Part shown: positions 1 to 7,627 of the stretch, one piece after another | Position numbering within the stretch: position 1 is the stretch's first letter | How the letters are laid out: every line of letters starts with the position of its first letter | Virus record (IMG/VR): IMGVR_UViG_3300017769_000058 | Span: 1-32,967 of that record | Reading direction: 5' to 3' (one strand) | Length of the DNA: 32,967 nt | Origin: a virus | The notes under the pieces: model-generated | What the model saw: the letters and a program-made list of their open reading frames with translations, nothing else | What the model was told of the DNA's origin: nothing | Database searches by the model: none | Made by a program: the position numbers and the translations under genes

Positions 1-92
1 ATACGACTATCTACACATTGAAAAAGTGGAAAGAATATGTCTGCTGCTGCAGTCATTTCATCTAGAGTGAGGGGATCGTTTTTATTAGGCAT
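1..92 (-). CDS. N-terminus of unknown protein, cut by window edge
   Basis: An ATG at 92 opens a frame that reads MPNKNDPLTLDEMTAAADIF and stays open to the window edge (30 residues visible). It overlaps the end of the upstream exonuclease gene by 8 bases, which suggests translational coupling within the replication operon. Too little is visible to name it. A polymerase-related gene would fit the position, but nothing in the residues shows it. Confidence 0.6.
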   Translation of the reverse strand, partial: MPNKNDPLTLDEMTAAADIFFPLFQCVDSR

Positions 93-612
93 AGTCATTC
101 ATTCTCCTTTGTAATAGTGCCCAAAGCTTCAGTGTTACTTCAGTATCTTGGATGCAATAATCAAGCATCTCAGGGGTGTACTCAGCCCAATTAGCTTCAT
201 GCTTACCGAAGTCACCTTTGAAGCATTTAAGACGGTGACCCCAAGCTTCAAGGCTATGCCGGCCATAGAGACGCTGTGGCATACCAATGGGGCGACGTTC
301 GTAGTCTCGATCAGCAATATGTGGATAGAACAATCTGCTAAGAACCAACGTATCTACAAGTGAACCTTGTGGCTCAAATTCAGGGAACTGTTCTTTAAGC
401 AAAGGAACGTCGTATCCAATAATGTTATGACCAATCAATACATCAGCCTGCTCCAGCATAGCTACACCAGCATCTAAAGAGCGATCTGGTTGATGATCAA
501 AGATATATGTATTGCCGTCGGTTTCACTGCGAGCAACAATGCAGTGGATACGCGAACCACGGCGAAGTAAGCCGGTGGATTCTAAGTCAAATAGAAGTTG
601 AGTCTGCTGCAT
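85..612 (-). CDS. DnaQ/Pol I-type 3'-5' exonuclease (proofreading domain as separate protein)
   Basis: About 175 residues with the three DEDD exonuclease motifs in order: Exo I LLFDLESTG near the N-terminus, Exo II LIGHNIIGYDVPLL in the middle, and Exo III YCIQDTEVTLKL near the C-terminus. These supply the metal-binding Asp/Glu residues of the proofreading domain of family A (T7/Pol I-like) polymerases. The ATG at 612 puts Exo I about 8 residues in, as in T7-type enzymes; the frame is open to 759 but that part lies under the upstream gene. The chain stops right after the exonuclease fold, so no polymerase domain is present in this polypeptide. It would degrade 3' ends or proofread in trans. 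Family call is firm; the split from a polymerase is inference. Confidence 0.85.
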   Translation of the reverse strand: MQQTQLLFDLESTGLLRRGSRIHCIVARSETDGNTYIFDHQPDRSLDAGVAMLEQADVLIGHNIIGYDVPLLKEQFPEFEPQGSLVDTLVLSRLFYPHIADRDYERRPIGMPQRLYGRHSLEAWGHRLKCFKGDFGKHEANWAEYTPEMLDYCIQDTEVTLKLWALLQRRMNDYA

Positions 613-1171
613 TTGATTGTGTTGGATATTGTGAAGCATCGATATCATCTGATTCCGCCGGTCCTCTGACGTAGAGGTCTTTGTTGTCGAATTGTTCTTC
701 GCGGTCATCGAAGCGAGGTGCTTGATTGTTTGTTTCATATCTGTCGTCGTCATCATCAAAATAAGGTTCTATAGAAATCTGTAATTCCCTCGCAAGTCGT
801 GCAGCTCTACGGAATTCATCTTTGTAGTATGGCTCCCAATCATGAGCAAGTACTATTAGTTTACGAATGCCCATCAAATAAAGTTGAAAAATTGCAGCAG
901 AAAATGGATACCGAGTCGTATAAATGGACGCGCCTGCTGTTGGACATCCACGCTTAGAGGCAACTCCAATTGCATAGGTTATACAGTCAATCTCAACCTT
1001 GCATTCAGCAAGTAAGCTACGTCCAGAGCCAATAATTTCATTATCGCGAACAATGACGCAGCCTCCAGTTGCAATGGGATGATTGGAAGCTTTAGCGAGC
1101 TGCTTGGCAACATCAATGAAATATTTTTCTCGTTCAGGGATAAAGAGTGGATCGTATGGAATTTTTGGCAT
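587..1171 (-). CDS. dCMP/cytidine deaminase-like protein with degenerate zinc site
   Basis: 194 residues from the ATG at 1171. Residues about 12-110 follow the deoxycytidylate deaminase fold: ATGGCVIVRDNEIIGSGRS, then a stretch ending YAIGVASKRGCPTAGASIY, then TRYPFSAAIFQLYLMGIRKL. In active enzymes the first zinc motif is HAE and the second PCxxC. Here the first aligns with EIDCITYAI and the second reads P89-F-S-A-A, so both metal cysteines and the HAE signature are gone. The C-terminal 70 residues are acidic (five Asp in a row) and look disordered. Loss of chemistry is inferred from motifs; the fold call is fairly good. It may have become a regulatory or scaffold protein for dNTP synthesis. 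Confidence 0.65.
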   Translation of the reverse strand: MPKIPYDPLFIPEREKYFIDVAKQLAKASNHPIATGGCVIVRDNEIIGSGRSLLAECKVEIDCITYAIGVASKRGCPTAGASIYTTRYPFSAAIFQLYLMGIRKLIVLAHDWEPYYKDEFRRAARLARELQISIEPYFDDDDDRYETNNQAPRFDDREEQFDNKDLYVRGPAESDDIDASQYPTQSNAADSTSI

Positions 1172-1221
1172 AGGCCACAATTGATCGTGATTATTTCTAA
1201 TATAAATGTAGTGAGTAAAAA

Positions 1222-1560
1222 ATGCGACTCTATATGGATTATAAGAACTTGAAAAATGAACTAGACATCTACGGAAACTGGGAAGACAATAACAAGATGG
1301 ATGTGCTTGATCGAGTACTAGAGTTTCCAGGTGCGACTAAAGATGATCGAGTTAATAGTCCTAGTCATTACACTTCAGGAAGTCGCGAAGTCATCGATAC
1401 CATAGAAGATGCCGTTAAAGATGCGCCTGATGCAATTCAAGGAATGCTGCAAGCACAAGTACTTAAATACATGCTGAGGATTTGGTTGAAAGATAATCCT
1501 GCAGAAGACGCACGTAAGGCACAATGGTATCTCAATCGATTGATTGAAAAGATGAACTGA
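1222..1560 (+). CDS. DUF3310 protein (T7 gp1.7 nucleotide-kinase-like family)
   Basis: 112 residues. The C-terminal two thirds contain the DUF3310 signature: VNSPSHYTSGSREVIDTIED, later LKYMLRIWLKDN and then AQWYLNRLIEKM. T7 gp1.7, a nucleotide monophosphate kinase, belongs to this family, so a role in nucleotide supply is likely but not shown. It stands alone on the plus strand between minus-strand neighbours, with TATAAATG at 1201-1208 just upstream, one base off a T4 late-promoter box. No clear Shine-Dalgarno is seen; ATG at 1234 is an alternative start. The stop is followed by a shared hairpin. Confidence 0.8.
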   Translation: MRLYMDYKNLKNELDIYGNWEDNNKMDVLDRVLEFPGATKDDRVNSPSHYTSGSREVIDTIEDAVKDAPDAIQGMLQAQVLKYMLRIWLKDNPAEDARKAQWYLNRLIEKMN

Positions 1561-1574
1561 GCAATCTACATATC

Positions 1575-1590
1575 GCCGGCGTTAGCCGGC
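1575..1590. terminator. GTTA-loop hairpin between convergent genes
   Basis: GCCGGC-GTTA-GCCGGC, a perfect 6-bp stem. It lies 14 bases after the plus-strand DUF3310 stop and touches the minus-strand stop TAA at 1591-1593, so it probably ends transcription from both sides. Same family as the array hairpins at 24.5-31.2 kb. Neither strand has a long T-run here. Confidence 0.65.
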
Positions 1591-2004
1591 TTAGCATCGT
1601 TTAAAAAACATAAGCGATCCTCGCACTTCTAGAAGCTCATGATCTTTGATTTGATTGGACAATTCAAGATACACATCATTATTTGATTTTGAATTGTGCG
1701 TAAAGTACAGAGAAATACCAGTAGACAATTCTGAATCTAACGGGTCGTACCAGTGACATGGTGTGAGGCAATCCCATGGTTCAAGCCCTTGTGAGACCCA
1801 TGTATTGAGTTCTTCAATACGTTGTGCAGTTTTAACGATGTGGGCTTCATGAGAGTGCTCTAAAGGCAGAGAGGTAAAGCAGTTGTGGTTGAGCATGGCG
1901 TGCTTCCACATCAGAGTGCCATCTTTAAATATCAACCTACATGGGTGTACAGACAACCCAGAAGGTAAATTAAAGCACGCATTTTTGACTATATACTTTG
2001 ACAT
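1591..2004 (-). CDS. hypothetical protein, 137 aa
   Basis: Not recognised. A compact soluble protein with scattered Cys and His (NHNCFTSLPLEHSHEAH, WDCLTPCHW) and no membrane segment. It starts at the ATG at 2004, one base over the upstream stop, so it is probably co-translated with the Dam-like gene. Its TAA is followed immediately by the shared hairpin. Confidence 0.75.
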   Translation of the reverse strand: MSKYIVKNACFNLPSGLSVHPCRLIFKDGTLMWKHAMLNHNCFTSLPLEHSHEAHIVKTAQRIEELNTWVSQGLEPWDCLTPCHWYDPLDSELSTGISLYFTHNSKSNNDVYLELSNQIKDHELLEVRGSLMFFKRC

Positions 2005-2672
2005 TACACATCCCCTTTAGATTCCTGATAAAAATCAAGATCTCTTTGCCAACCATCACCAGCAAACTCATTAAAACAAATTCGTCCAATATCTCTGAAG
2101 GTATTGTAGAACAGAGTGACTTTATCAATAGATGTAATTGCTGCTTCTATTGGAGGACCATAGACAATTACATTCCATGTCGAAGGAGATACTTGTTCAA
2201 ATCCAGATGCTGTAGCACGTAGCTGTTTAACACGTTTAAATGGGATACAGAATGGATAATCAAATAAACCAGGAGCAGCTCTTAGAATCTCAGAAGCACT
2301 GGTAAAGAAAACAAAACTATCAATATAGTGATTACGATATTCACTGACTGTTTTGTTAAGCCAAGTACGTGTATTTTTAACTGCTCCTTTAGGTGCAACA
2401 AAGACATTGCCATGCCAGTGCTCAGTCAATGGATTCATTTCAAGTGATGGGACTGATGTAGCATCAACCAAAACTTGTTGCACGGGATCAGATGTAGGAT
2501 CAAAATCAATAGATCCCATAACCGAACGAGCACGTTCGATGATTTGGGGTGTCGGGTAAAGAGGTAGTTTTAAACCTTGAGCTTTTAGCTTATCAGCTAA
2601 ATTCTTTTGCAAGCGCTCTGAGGCTTTCTTGGCTCCCACCTGCTTCGACAGCGAAAGTTCTTGTTCCAGCAT
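2004..2672 (-). CDS. phage N6-adenine methyltransferase (Dam-like) family, catalytic motif lost
   Basis: 222 residues from ATG at 2672. Residues about 39-100 resemble the phage Dam family: LYPTPQIIERARSVMG, SIDFDPTSDPVQQ, and PLTEHWHGNVFVAPKG. In that family the sequence after WxGxVF is the catalytic NPPY; here it is APKG (residues 93-96), so adenine methylation looks unlikely. The rest (VFFTSASEILRAAPG, DYPFCIPFKRVKQ) fits the later part of the family. The start lies 80 bases inside the upstream gene, so a later non-ATG start is possible. Family call moderate, loss of function inferred. Confidence 0.6.
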   Translation of the reverse strand: MLEQELSLSKQVGAKKASERLQKNLADKLKAQGLKLPLYPTPQIIERARSVMGSIDFDPTSDPVQQVLVDATSVPSLEMNPLTEHWHGNVFVAPKGAVKNTRTWLNKTVSEYRNHYIDSFVFFTSASEILRAAPGLFDYPFCIPFKRVKQLRATASGFEQVSPSTWNVIVYGPPIEAAITSIDKVTLFYNTFRDIGRICFNEFAGDGWQRDLDFYQESKGDV

Positions 2673-3012
2673 CACTGATCAATGTAATAAGTACGTTTTT
2701 AGACCAGTCATTCTCGTCAATTTCTTCAAGTAATCCTCGACAGAAATCAACAACATCCTCATCTTCAGCGCTTTCTGCAAATAGAAGATCGACTTCAACA
2801 TCTGCACCCGACATAAAAACTGTCGAGTCATTGCAGAGATTAATAATCAATGATCCTGCACCTTTACTTTGAATACCGTTAGTTGCGATATTAATTAGAT
2901 CAGTGAGAATAAGCTCAGCTGTAGCTGCCAGAAATTTCTGTTCATTGTCTTTTTCATCTCCAAACTTATCAGACCTGACAAGCTGTTGAATTAAATCAGT
3001 ACGACGTGACAT
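2593..3012 (-). CDS. hypothetical protein, 139 aa
   Basis: Not recognised. A helical N-terminal half (RRTDLIQQLVRS, AATAELILTDLINIATNG) is followed by an acidic segment (FAESAEDEDVVDFCRGLLEE) and a Gly/Ala-rich end. No catalytic motif is visible. It begins 33 bases after the HNH-like gene in the same direction and overlaps the Dam-like start by 80 bases. Position suggests a replication-module role. Confidence 0.7.
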   Translation of the reverse strand: MSRRTDLIQQLVRSDKFGDEKDNEQKFLAATAELILTDLINIATNGIQSKGAGSLIINLCNDSTVFMSGADVEVDLLFAESAEDEDVVDFCRGLLEEIDENDWSKNVLITLISDAGTRTFAVEAGGSQESLRALAKEFS

Positions 3013-3044
3013 AATAGAATGACTCTCTAATAAGGTTAAGTAAT

Positions 3045-3863
3045 TTAAAACTCATTTGTGGGATTTTCATCGTCTAATTCCTGATTATCAATTAGATCTT
3101 TAAAAAGAGAAGGATCATCTGGATGAATTTGATTAATATGACGACCAGCCAACATATCAGTCATAACTGCTTCATATCTTTCAGCGAATCCAACATCAGG
3201 GTTAAGAAGAAGTTGAGCGCGTAAATCAGCTTCAGCTTTATCTTGAATTTTTTCTTGTTCCTTCATAGCTTGCTCAATTACGAACTCTTGAATTTGTTGT
3301 TTAAGAGTGTGCAGCTCACAAGCCAAGTCAAAGGATTCAACATAAGATTCTTGATCTACAAAGACTCCAATATTTTGCGGAATAAGATGAAAAGGATTGC
3401 AGCAATATTTATTACCACAAGTAGTTTTAACACCGGTATATCCAAGATCACCCCAAGTAAGCCACATGCAAACGCGCTGAGGATGGTGTTGAGTAGAAGT
3501 CGATATTCCATGTCTACGCCATGCAAATTGAGGTTGCTTAGTTCTAGGGTTAATACAACCGTTCCAATTCCAGCATTCAGATGGATCGCCAATATCGACC
3601 TGAGACCAGAACTTAAGAGCTTTAGGCCTCCATTTAGCCATTAGTCGATTGATATCTAAAGAAAGCCGTCCCTCACGTGCTGATGCAACACATCTGACAC
3701 ATGCTTGATGACTGTCATAGCGCATGGAGTGAGATGAAAAACGACCTAAAGAGTGCCCAGTGAAAAGGCATAGAGTACCTTCTTCAGCGGTGTTAGAAAT
3801 CTGTAGGTTGCGGCGACCATAAGCATGACCACCTCTTTTTTTACTAGGTTGTGCTTCAGCCAT
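3045..3863 (-). CDS. HNH-like zinc protein, 272 aa, catalytic His apparently replaced
   Basis: An N-terminal basic stretch (PSKKRGGHAYGRR) and a CVRC pair precede a region resembling phage HNH nucleases: CWNWNGCINPRTKQPQF, then QRVCMWLTWGDLGYTGVKTT, then CGNKYCCNPFHLIPQN near residues 150-165. The C-x(4)-C-x-NP-x-HL end is typical of HNH proteins, but the usual first His (pattern H-x-C) is Thr here (VKTTC). The C-terminal third is a charged helical tail ending NPTNEF. It may bind DNA through the zinc fold without cutting. ATG 3863 was chosen; a TTG lies two codons upstream and overlaps the previous stop. Confidence 0.6.
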   Translation of the reverse strand: MAEAQPSKKRGGHAYGRRNLQISNTAEEGTLCLFTGHSLGRFSSHSMRYDSHQACVRCVASAREGRLSLDINRLMAKWRPKALKFWSQVDIGDPSECWNWNGCINPRTKQPQFAWRRHGISTSTQHHPQRVCMWLTWGDLGYTGVKTTCGNKYCCNPFHLIPQNIGVFVDQESYVESFDLACELHTLKQQIQEFVIEQAMKEQEKIQDKAEADLRAQLLLNPDVGFAERYEAVMTDMLAGRHINQIHPDDPSLFKDLIDNQELDDENPTNEF

Positions 3864-3865
3864 AA

Positions 3866-4111
3866 TCAAAAATAATTTTCGGGTCTAACAAACTCACCAC
3901 CTAATGAAACCCACTGCTCTTTAATTGGAAGCGGCTCCAACATGGTATCAATATTGTATTCATATCTAGTACTATATTCGTACTTAATGCGAACAAGTTT
4001 TGCTGTAGGAGTGTAATACTCAGGTGTTCCTACTATTACAGCAATCAAATCATTTTGTTTCACACGCACACGTGTACCCAGAAGGGTTTTGTCATTCAAT
4101 TTGGAATTCAT
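3866..4111 (-). CDS. hypothetical small protein, 81 aa
   Basis: Not recognised. A short beta-rich protein (LLGTRVRVKQNDLIAVIVG, KLVRIKYEYSTRYEYN) with a compact-barrel look, no Cys pair and no membrane segment. It lies between the primase-helicase (stop 5 bases upstream) and the HNH-like gene (start 2 bases downstream), so it is part of the replication operon. Confidence 0.75.
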   Translation of the reverse strand: MNSKLNDKTLLGTRVRVKQNDLIAVIVGTPEYYTPTAKLVRIKYEYSTRYEYNIDTMLEPLPIKEQWVSLGGEFVRPENYF

Positions 4112-4116
4112 AGTTA

Positions 4117-6354
4117 TTAGAAATCATTGAGAATATGGTCTTCATTAAGCGGATCATCCTTGGGACGAACCCAAAGACGAACGGAACGTTTCTTCTTGGT
4201 TAAAGGGTCAGTACGAGAAGTATTAACACGTCTCCAACGAAGAGTTTGAAGTACATCAGCAACACGACGTGACTCGCGTCTGCCTTGTTGCCTGGGATCA
4301 AGGTCTAGTGCTTGAGTTAAAACTTCAGCGGCAGTGACCTCTTCTTTGAGATTAACAAAGGAAGATATCTTCTCCATCCAAGGATCAGGGTCACCAAATT
4401 CTTGGATATATTCAGAAATCTGTGCAATCTCACCAGCAGTGAATTCATGTGCCATACCACTGCGGTAGGCATTCACTGCTGCTGCCCAAAGCATATCACG
4501 TTCGGCTGCTAATTGCTTCCATGGAATTAAGAAACCAGCACCAATTTCAAGTGGAACAAAACGTCGATTACCTGTACTGTCAACCAAAAACTGGTTGCGA
4601 TTAGTTGTACCAATCATGACAAACCTACGCAACAGTCTTTCGGGGAGAGATGCGTAAGGACGACGAACTTCATCACATCTAGTTGTGATTAGATTTTTGA
4701 AGTTCTCAATGTTCCGTGTATTGAAATAACTGTCAATTTCAGGCAACTCAAGAAGCCATGCAATATGAAGTCGATATTGCTCTTTCATCAACGTCTCAAG
4801 AGGCGTAGAAATTTCAGAGAATAATTTCTCTGGAACAAGGCATCGACTAAACATAGATTTGCCTACACCTTGAGCACCAACGAGAATTGGCAACCAGGAC
4901 ATTTCACAACCAGGGTTATAAGCTCTAGCTACAGCGCCAATCATCATTCGCTGCATTGCGAGTGTGGCGAGGTTATGTGAATTGCCTAAAAAAATGGTGC
5001 CAATATTATCCCAGTCTTTATGAGGAATGGCATGTTCAGCACACTGATCAAGATACTCTCGGATAGGACAATAAGAGTTTTTGTTAGCAGCATATTGAAC
5101 AGCTGCTTTAACTCTCATTTCAGGGATAAATACACCATGCTCACAGCTAAGCTTGGTTGTCATTAAATCAAGGTCATTGCCTTGAAGCTCAACAACTTTG
5201 CCATTTGGATCAGTGTATTCAATTGAGTGAGTTAATCGATTGCGACGCAAGCCTGAAAGAATCTTTCGAACTTGATCGACATCGTTCTCTCGTTCCTTGG
5301 CGAGAGTATCGGATGACTTTTTTGGACGACCACGCCCCTGTTTTGGAGCGTCTTGAGCATCAGGTAGAGGCTCAGGTAGTTCAATGACATTATCTACATT
5401 CATAAGCGTAACCTTATCTAAAACGGAATCAAAATTTGGTAAAGCGTCAAACTCGCTATAACCAACGGCACTGCCAGCCGCACCAAACCGTAAGTCACTA
5501 GGTAAGGCAAGAGTCCAATTAGGATCTTGCTTTTTGGCTAGTGAATACAGTGTAGTGTGCCCGGAATAGTTACCGAGACCTCGCCATTTAAAAGGACGAG
5601 TATTTTCTTGCTTTTCACCATGGTGCCCACGAAGCACCCATTCGACCCAATCATCGAAGATGACCTCTCCAATGCCGGCGCAAGACGCCATAACAGGCGT
5701 AAAGTAGCTGTCATACTCACCGTCTTCAGAAGGACGGAGAAAGTGACGTAGGAGCCACTGGCATCGTTTGACATCTATGTCAGTGACATCAGAAGATATG
5801 AATTCAATGCTGTCATCGAAGTCAATATCTTTGAGAAGCCATGCTGGAACAGGATCGGCTTCTTTATTAATCGTCCAATCAGCATTAGTATTACCGAACC
5901 AAAGACGTTCAGGTTTTTGACCGCTATTATCGGCCAGCATTTTAATACCAAGTTCAGCTAGCAAACGATCTACAATCATCCAATAAGCACCACGGTGCTG
6001 CTGGGTGGAGTCAAGCTGAATCTCTAAAGGGAACAAAGCTCGAAAGCGATGCTCCTGTTCACTGTGACTAGAGCTGGTATATGTACCTGCACACCATTGA
6101 CGTGCTGTATCTGTGCTCCAAAAACGAGCAAGTGTAGTGTCACCGTCAATATCAATAGCAATTAAATTACTACCGCGAGCATTGTCAGATCTTCGATAGC
6201 GATCAACAAAGTGAGTACAGCACCAGCCATAACCTGCTGAGACCCATCCTTGAAGCCAGGCTAGATCTTCGTTAATATTAAGCCAGCCACTAGCGGTATC
6301 TCTAGGGTTAGCTTTATTGAGGCAGTTCTTGTTTACTGCTATTCGTAGTTTCAT
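4117..6354 (-). CDS. primase-helicase: N-terminal primase-like domain plus VirE/SF3-type ATPase
   Basis: About 745 residues from ATG 6354, which has a GGAG purine box just upstream. The N-terminal part has features of archaeo-eukaryotic primase-like domains: SNLIAIDIDGDTTLARF with a D-x-D near residues 68-70, SEQEHRFRALFPLE, and KPERLWFGNTNADW. A basic linker (GRGRPKKSSD) follows. The C-terminal half is a VirE-type helicase: Walker A VGAQGVGKS near 491-498, Walker B IAWLLELPEID near 535, then FKNLITTRCDEVRRPYA and FVMIGTTNRNQFL with GNRRFVPLEI. It would unwind DNA and make primers at the fork. It overlaps the PD-(D/E)XK nuclease by 41 bases and ends in LNDF, an acidic-Phe tip shared with other module proteins. 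Confidence 0.85.
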   Translation of the reverse strand: MKLRIAVNKNCLNKANPRDTASGWLNINEDLAWLQGWVSAGYGWCCTHFVDRYRRSDNARGSNLIAIDIDGDTTLARFWSTDTARQWCAGTYTSSSHSEQEHRFRALFPLEIQLDSTQQHRGAYWMIVDRLLAELGIKMLADNSGQKPERLWFGNTNADWTINKEADPVPAWLLKDIDFDDSIEFISSDVTDIDVKRCQWLLRHFLRPSEDGEYDSYFTPVMASCAGIGEVIFDDWVEWVLRGHHGEKQENTRPFKWRGLGNYSGHTTLYSLAKKQDPNWTLALPSDLRFGAAGSAVGYSEFDALPNFDSVLDKVTLMNVDNVIELPEPLPDAQDAPKQGRGRPKKSSDTLAKERENDVDQVRKILSGLRRNRLTHSIEYTDPNGKVVELQGNDLDLMTTKLSCEHGVFIPEMRVKAAVQYAANKNSYCPIREYLDQCAEHAIPHKDWDNIGTIFLGNSHNLATLAMQRMMIGAVARAYNPGCEMSWLPILVGAQGVGKSMFSRCLVPEKLFSEISTPLETLMKEQYRLHIAWLLELPEIDSYFNTRNIENFKNLITTRCDEVRRPYASLPERLLRRFVMIGTTNRNQFLVDSTGNRRFVPLEIGAGFLIPWKQLAAERDMLWAAAVNAYRSGMAHEFTAGEIAQISEYIQEFGDPDPWMEKISSFVNLKEEVTAAEVLTQALDLDPRQQGRRESRRVADVLQTLRWRRVNTSRTDPLTKKKRSVRLWVRPKDDPLNEDHILNDF

Positions 6355-7081
6355 TATCCTCCATATCATGAAATTGCTTAGCACGTTTCAAGAAACGGCT
6401 TTCATATAAATCCATTTGATCGGAATCAATGAAGATTCCTTGTGTTGTTTCAGGCGTAGTGACGATGATTAGAGCCACATCACACTTAAAACCTGTACGC
6501 TCTTCAAGCGCCAAGCGATAAGCAGCCATTTGTTGTGCACACTTTTGATATTTTCTAAAACCTCCAAAGCCAACACGATCGCCACGTTCAGGAAAAGTAT
6601 TCATGTACGGTGCGTTACTAGTCTTGAAATCAGCAATGATTCTTACACCACCAATCTCACCAATCAAATCAGGACATCCTGCATATCTGTGCTCAGTACT
6701 CCAAACGAATGCTACCTCCCTATCATCAGAACGTAAATGGTTCCAGTCAGGACGTAGTGGCCGTTCTGACCAATGAAGTATATCAAACCAATCAAGATAT
6801 TGGGTAATTCCATTCCAAAAGTCTTGATATTCTTCAGGTACATCTGGTTCTAAACCACGTAAATAATTTTCACATCCAAGGTGTATAGCAGAGCCTCGTT
6901 TGCTTGCCTCTTCAAGAGCCCCTGGATTATTAGCTTGCCAGGTCTTGAGCCCTGCTTTGGACTTAGCACTTTCAGTTGCGGACAACACTGTTGTCACTGA
7001 AGGTAAATAAAGTCCGCTACAGAGGTACTTCCGATATCCAGATGGAGTCTGAATACGGAAGGGCTTACTCTGTTCAGTCAT
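6314..7081 (-). CDS. PD-(D/E)XK nuclease, RecB/Cas4-like
   Basis: 255 residues. An N-terminal LPSVTTVLSATES and KRGSAIHLGCENYLRG lead to the nuclease core YAGCPDLIGEIGG then VRIIADFKTSN (the D...D-x-K metal and catalytic residues), followed by the QMAAYRLALEE motif (Q-x3-Y) of RecB-family nucleases. Likely a 5'-3' or single-strand exonuclease working with the SSBs and the helicase in replication or recombination, or in breaking down host DNA. It lies directly behind an SSB-like gene and a linker-like 118-aa protein, all minus strand and close together. Confidence 0.85.
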   Translation of the reverse strand: MTEQSKPFRIQTPSGYRKYLCSGLYLPSVTTVLSATESAKSKAGLKTWQANNPGALEEASKRGSAIHLGCENYLRGLEPDVPEEYQDFWNGITQYLDWFDILHWSERPLRPDWNHLRSDDREVAFVWSTEHRYAGCPDLIGEIGGVRIIADFKTSNAPYMNTFPERGDRVGFGGFRKYQKCAQQMAAYRLALEERTGFKCDVALIIVTTPETTQGIFIDSDQMDLYESRFLKRAKQFHDMEDNETTNSSKQELPQ

Positions 7082-7082
7082 A

Positions 7083-7439
7083 TCAATAATCCGTCATATC
7101 ATCCGTGGACTGTTGGAACGTTTCGCTATACGTCGGCCCTTGAGCATTAGGCTGGGATGACGGTTGAAACATTTGATAAAGCTGACCAACAGCATTGCCG
7201 ACCGCCTCCACGACTTGAGAGTTAGCAGAGATTTGTTGGTTGAGTGCATTGACTTCTTGACGAAGTGCAATCACATGATCCATGAGCGATGGAGCTTTCT
7301 GTGCAGGCGTCGGGGCAGGTTGTGCAATTGCTGCTTGATGCGGAGATTCAGCTGTTGAAGCATTAGGTTGGCGTTGAGCCATAATTTGAGCAAGACGTTC
7401 CTTCATTTCAGGAGGAAGGTTTTCAAGAGCATTAGTCAT
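7083..7439 (-). CDS. Pro/Gln-rich helical protein, 118 aa
   Basis: Not recognised. A short helical start (LENLPPEMKERLAQIMAQRQ) leads into an Ala/Pro/Gln-rich linker, a predicted coiled coil (VIALRQEVNALNQQISANSQ) and an acidic end (TDDMTDY). It overlaps the preceding small ORF by the ATGA motif and stops one base before the nuclease start. The build suggests an adaptor between SSB and nuclease; that is inference. Confidence 0.7.
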   Translation of the reverse strand: MTNALENLPPEMKERLAQIMAQRQPNASTAESPHQAAIAQPAPTPAQKAPSLMDHVIALRQEVNALNQQISANSQVVEAVGNAVGQLYQMFQPSSQPNAQGPTYSETFQQSTDDMTDY

Positions 7440-7627
7440 TTTAAGTTGTGCAATTTTTCTTCAAATGTTTGGGAGGTTATAAATTGTGTTCTATAACCTG
7501 GATAGTAAGTATCAGTCCATTGTTTAGTAGAAGTTGCCGTAAGCCAGTTACGAGCGACTACAAAAACAATGGCTGATGATTGGTCAACAATATGGGGGAA
7601 AGGCTCAGAATTCGTCGTTATCGTCAA
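7436..7627 (-). CDS. small ORF with probable non-ATG start, 63 aa
   Basis: The frame ends ...QTFEEKLHNLK and its TGA overlaps the next ATG as ATGA, the usual coupling signal in this operon, which argues that it is real. No ATG lies outside the upstream SSB-like gene; a TTG at 7627 gives 63 residues and a GTG at 7666 gives 76. The protein has a short hydrophobic stretch (AIVFVVARNWL). The start is uncertain and the function unknown. Confidence 0.4.
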   Translation of the reverse strand: MTITTNSEPFPHIVDQSSAIVFVVARNWLTATSTKQWTDTYYPGYRTQFITSQTFEEKLHNLK

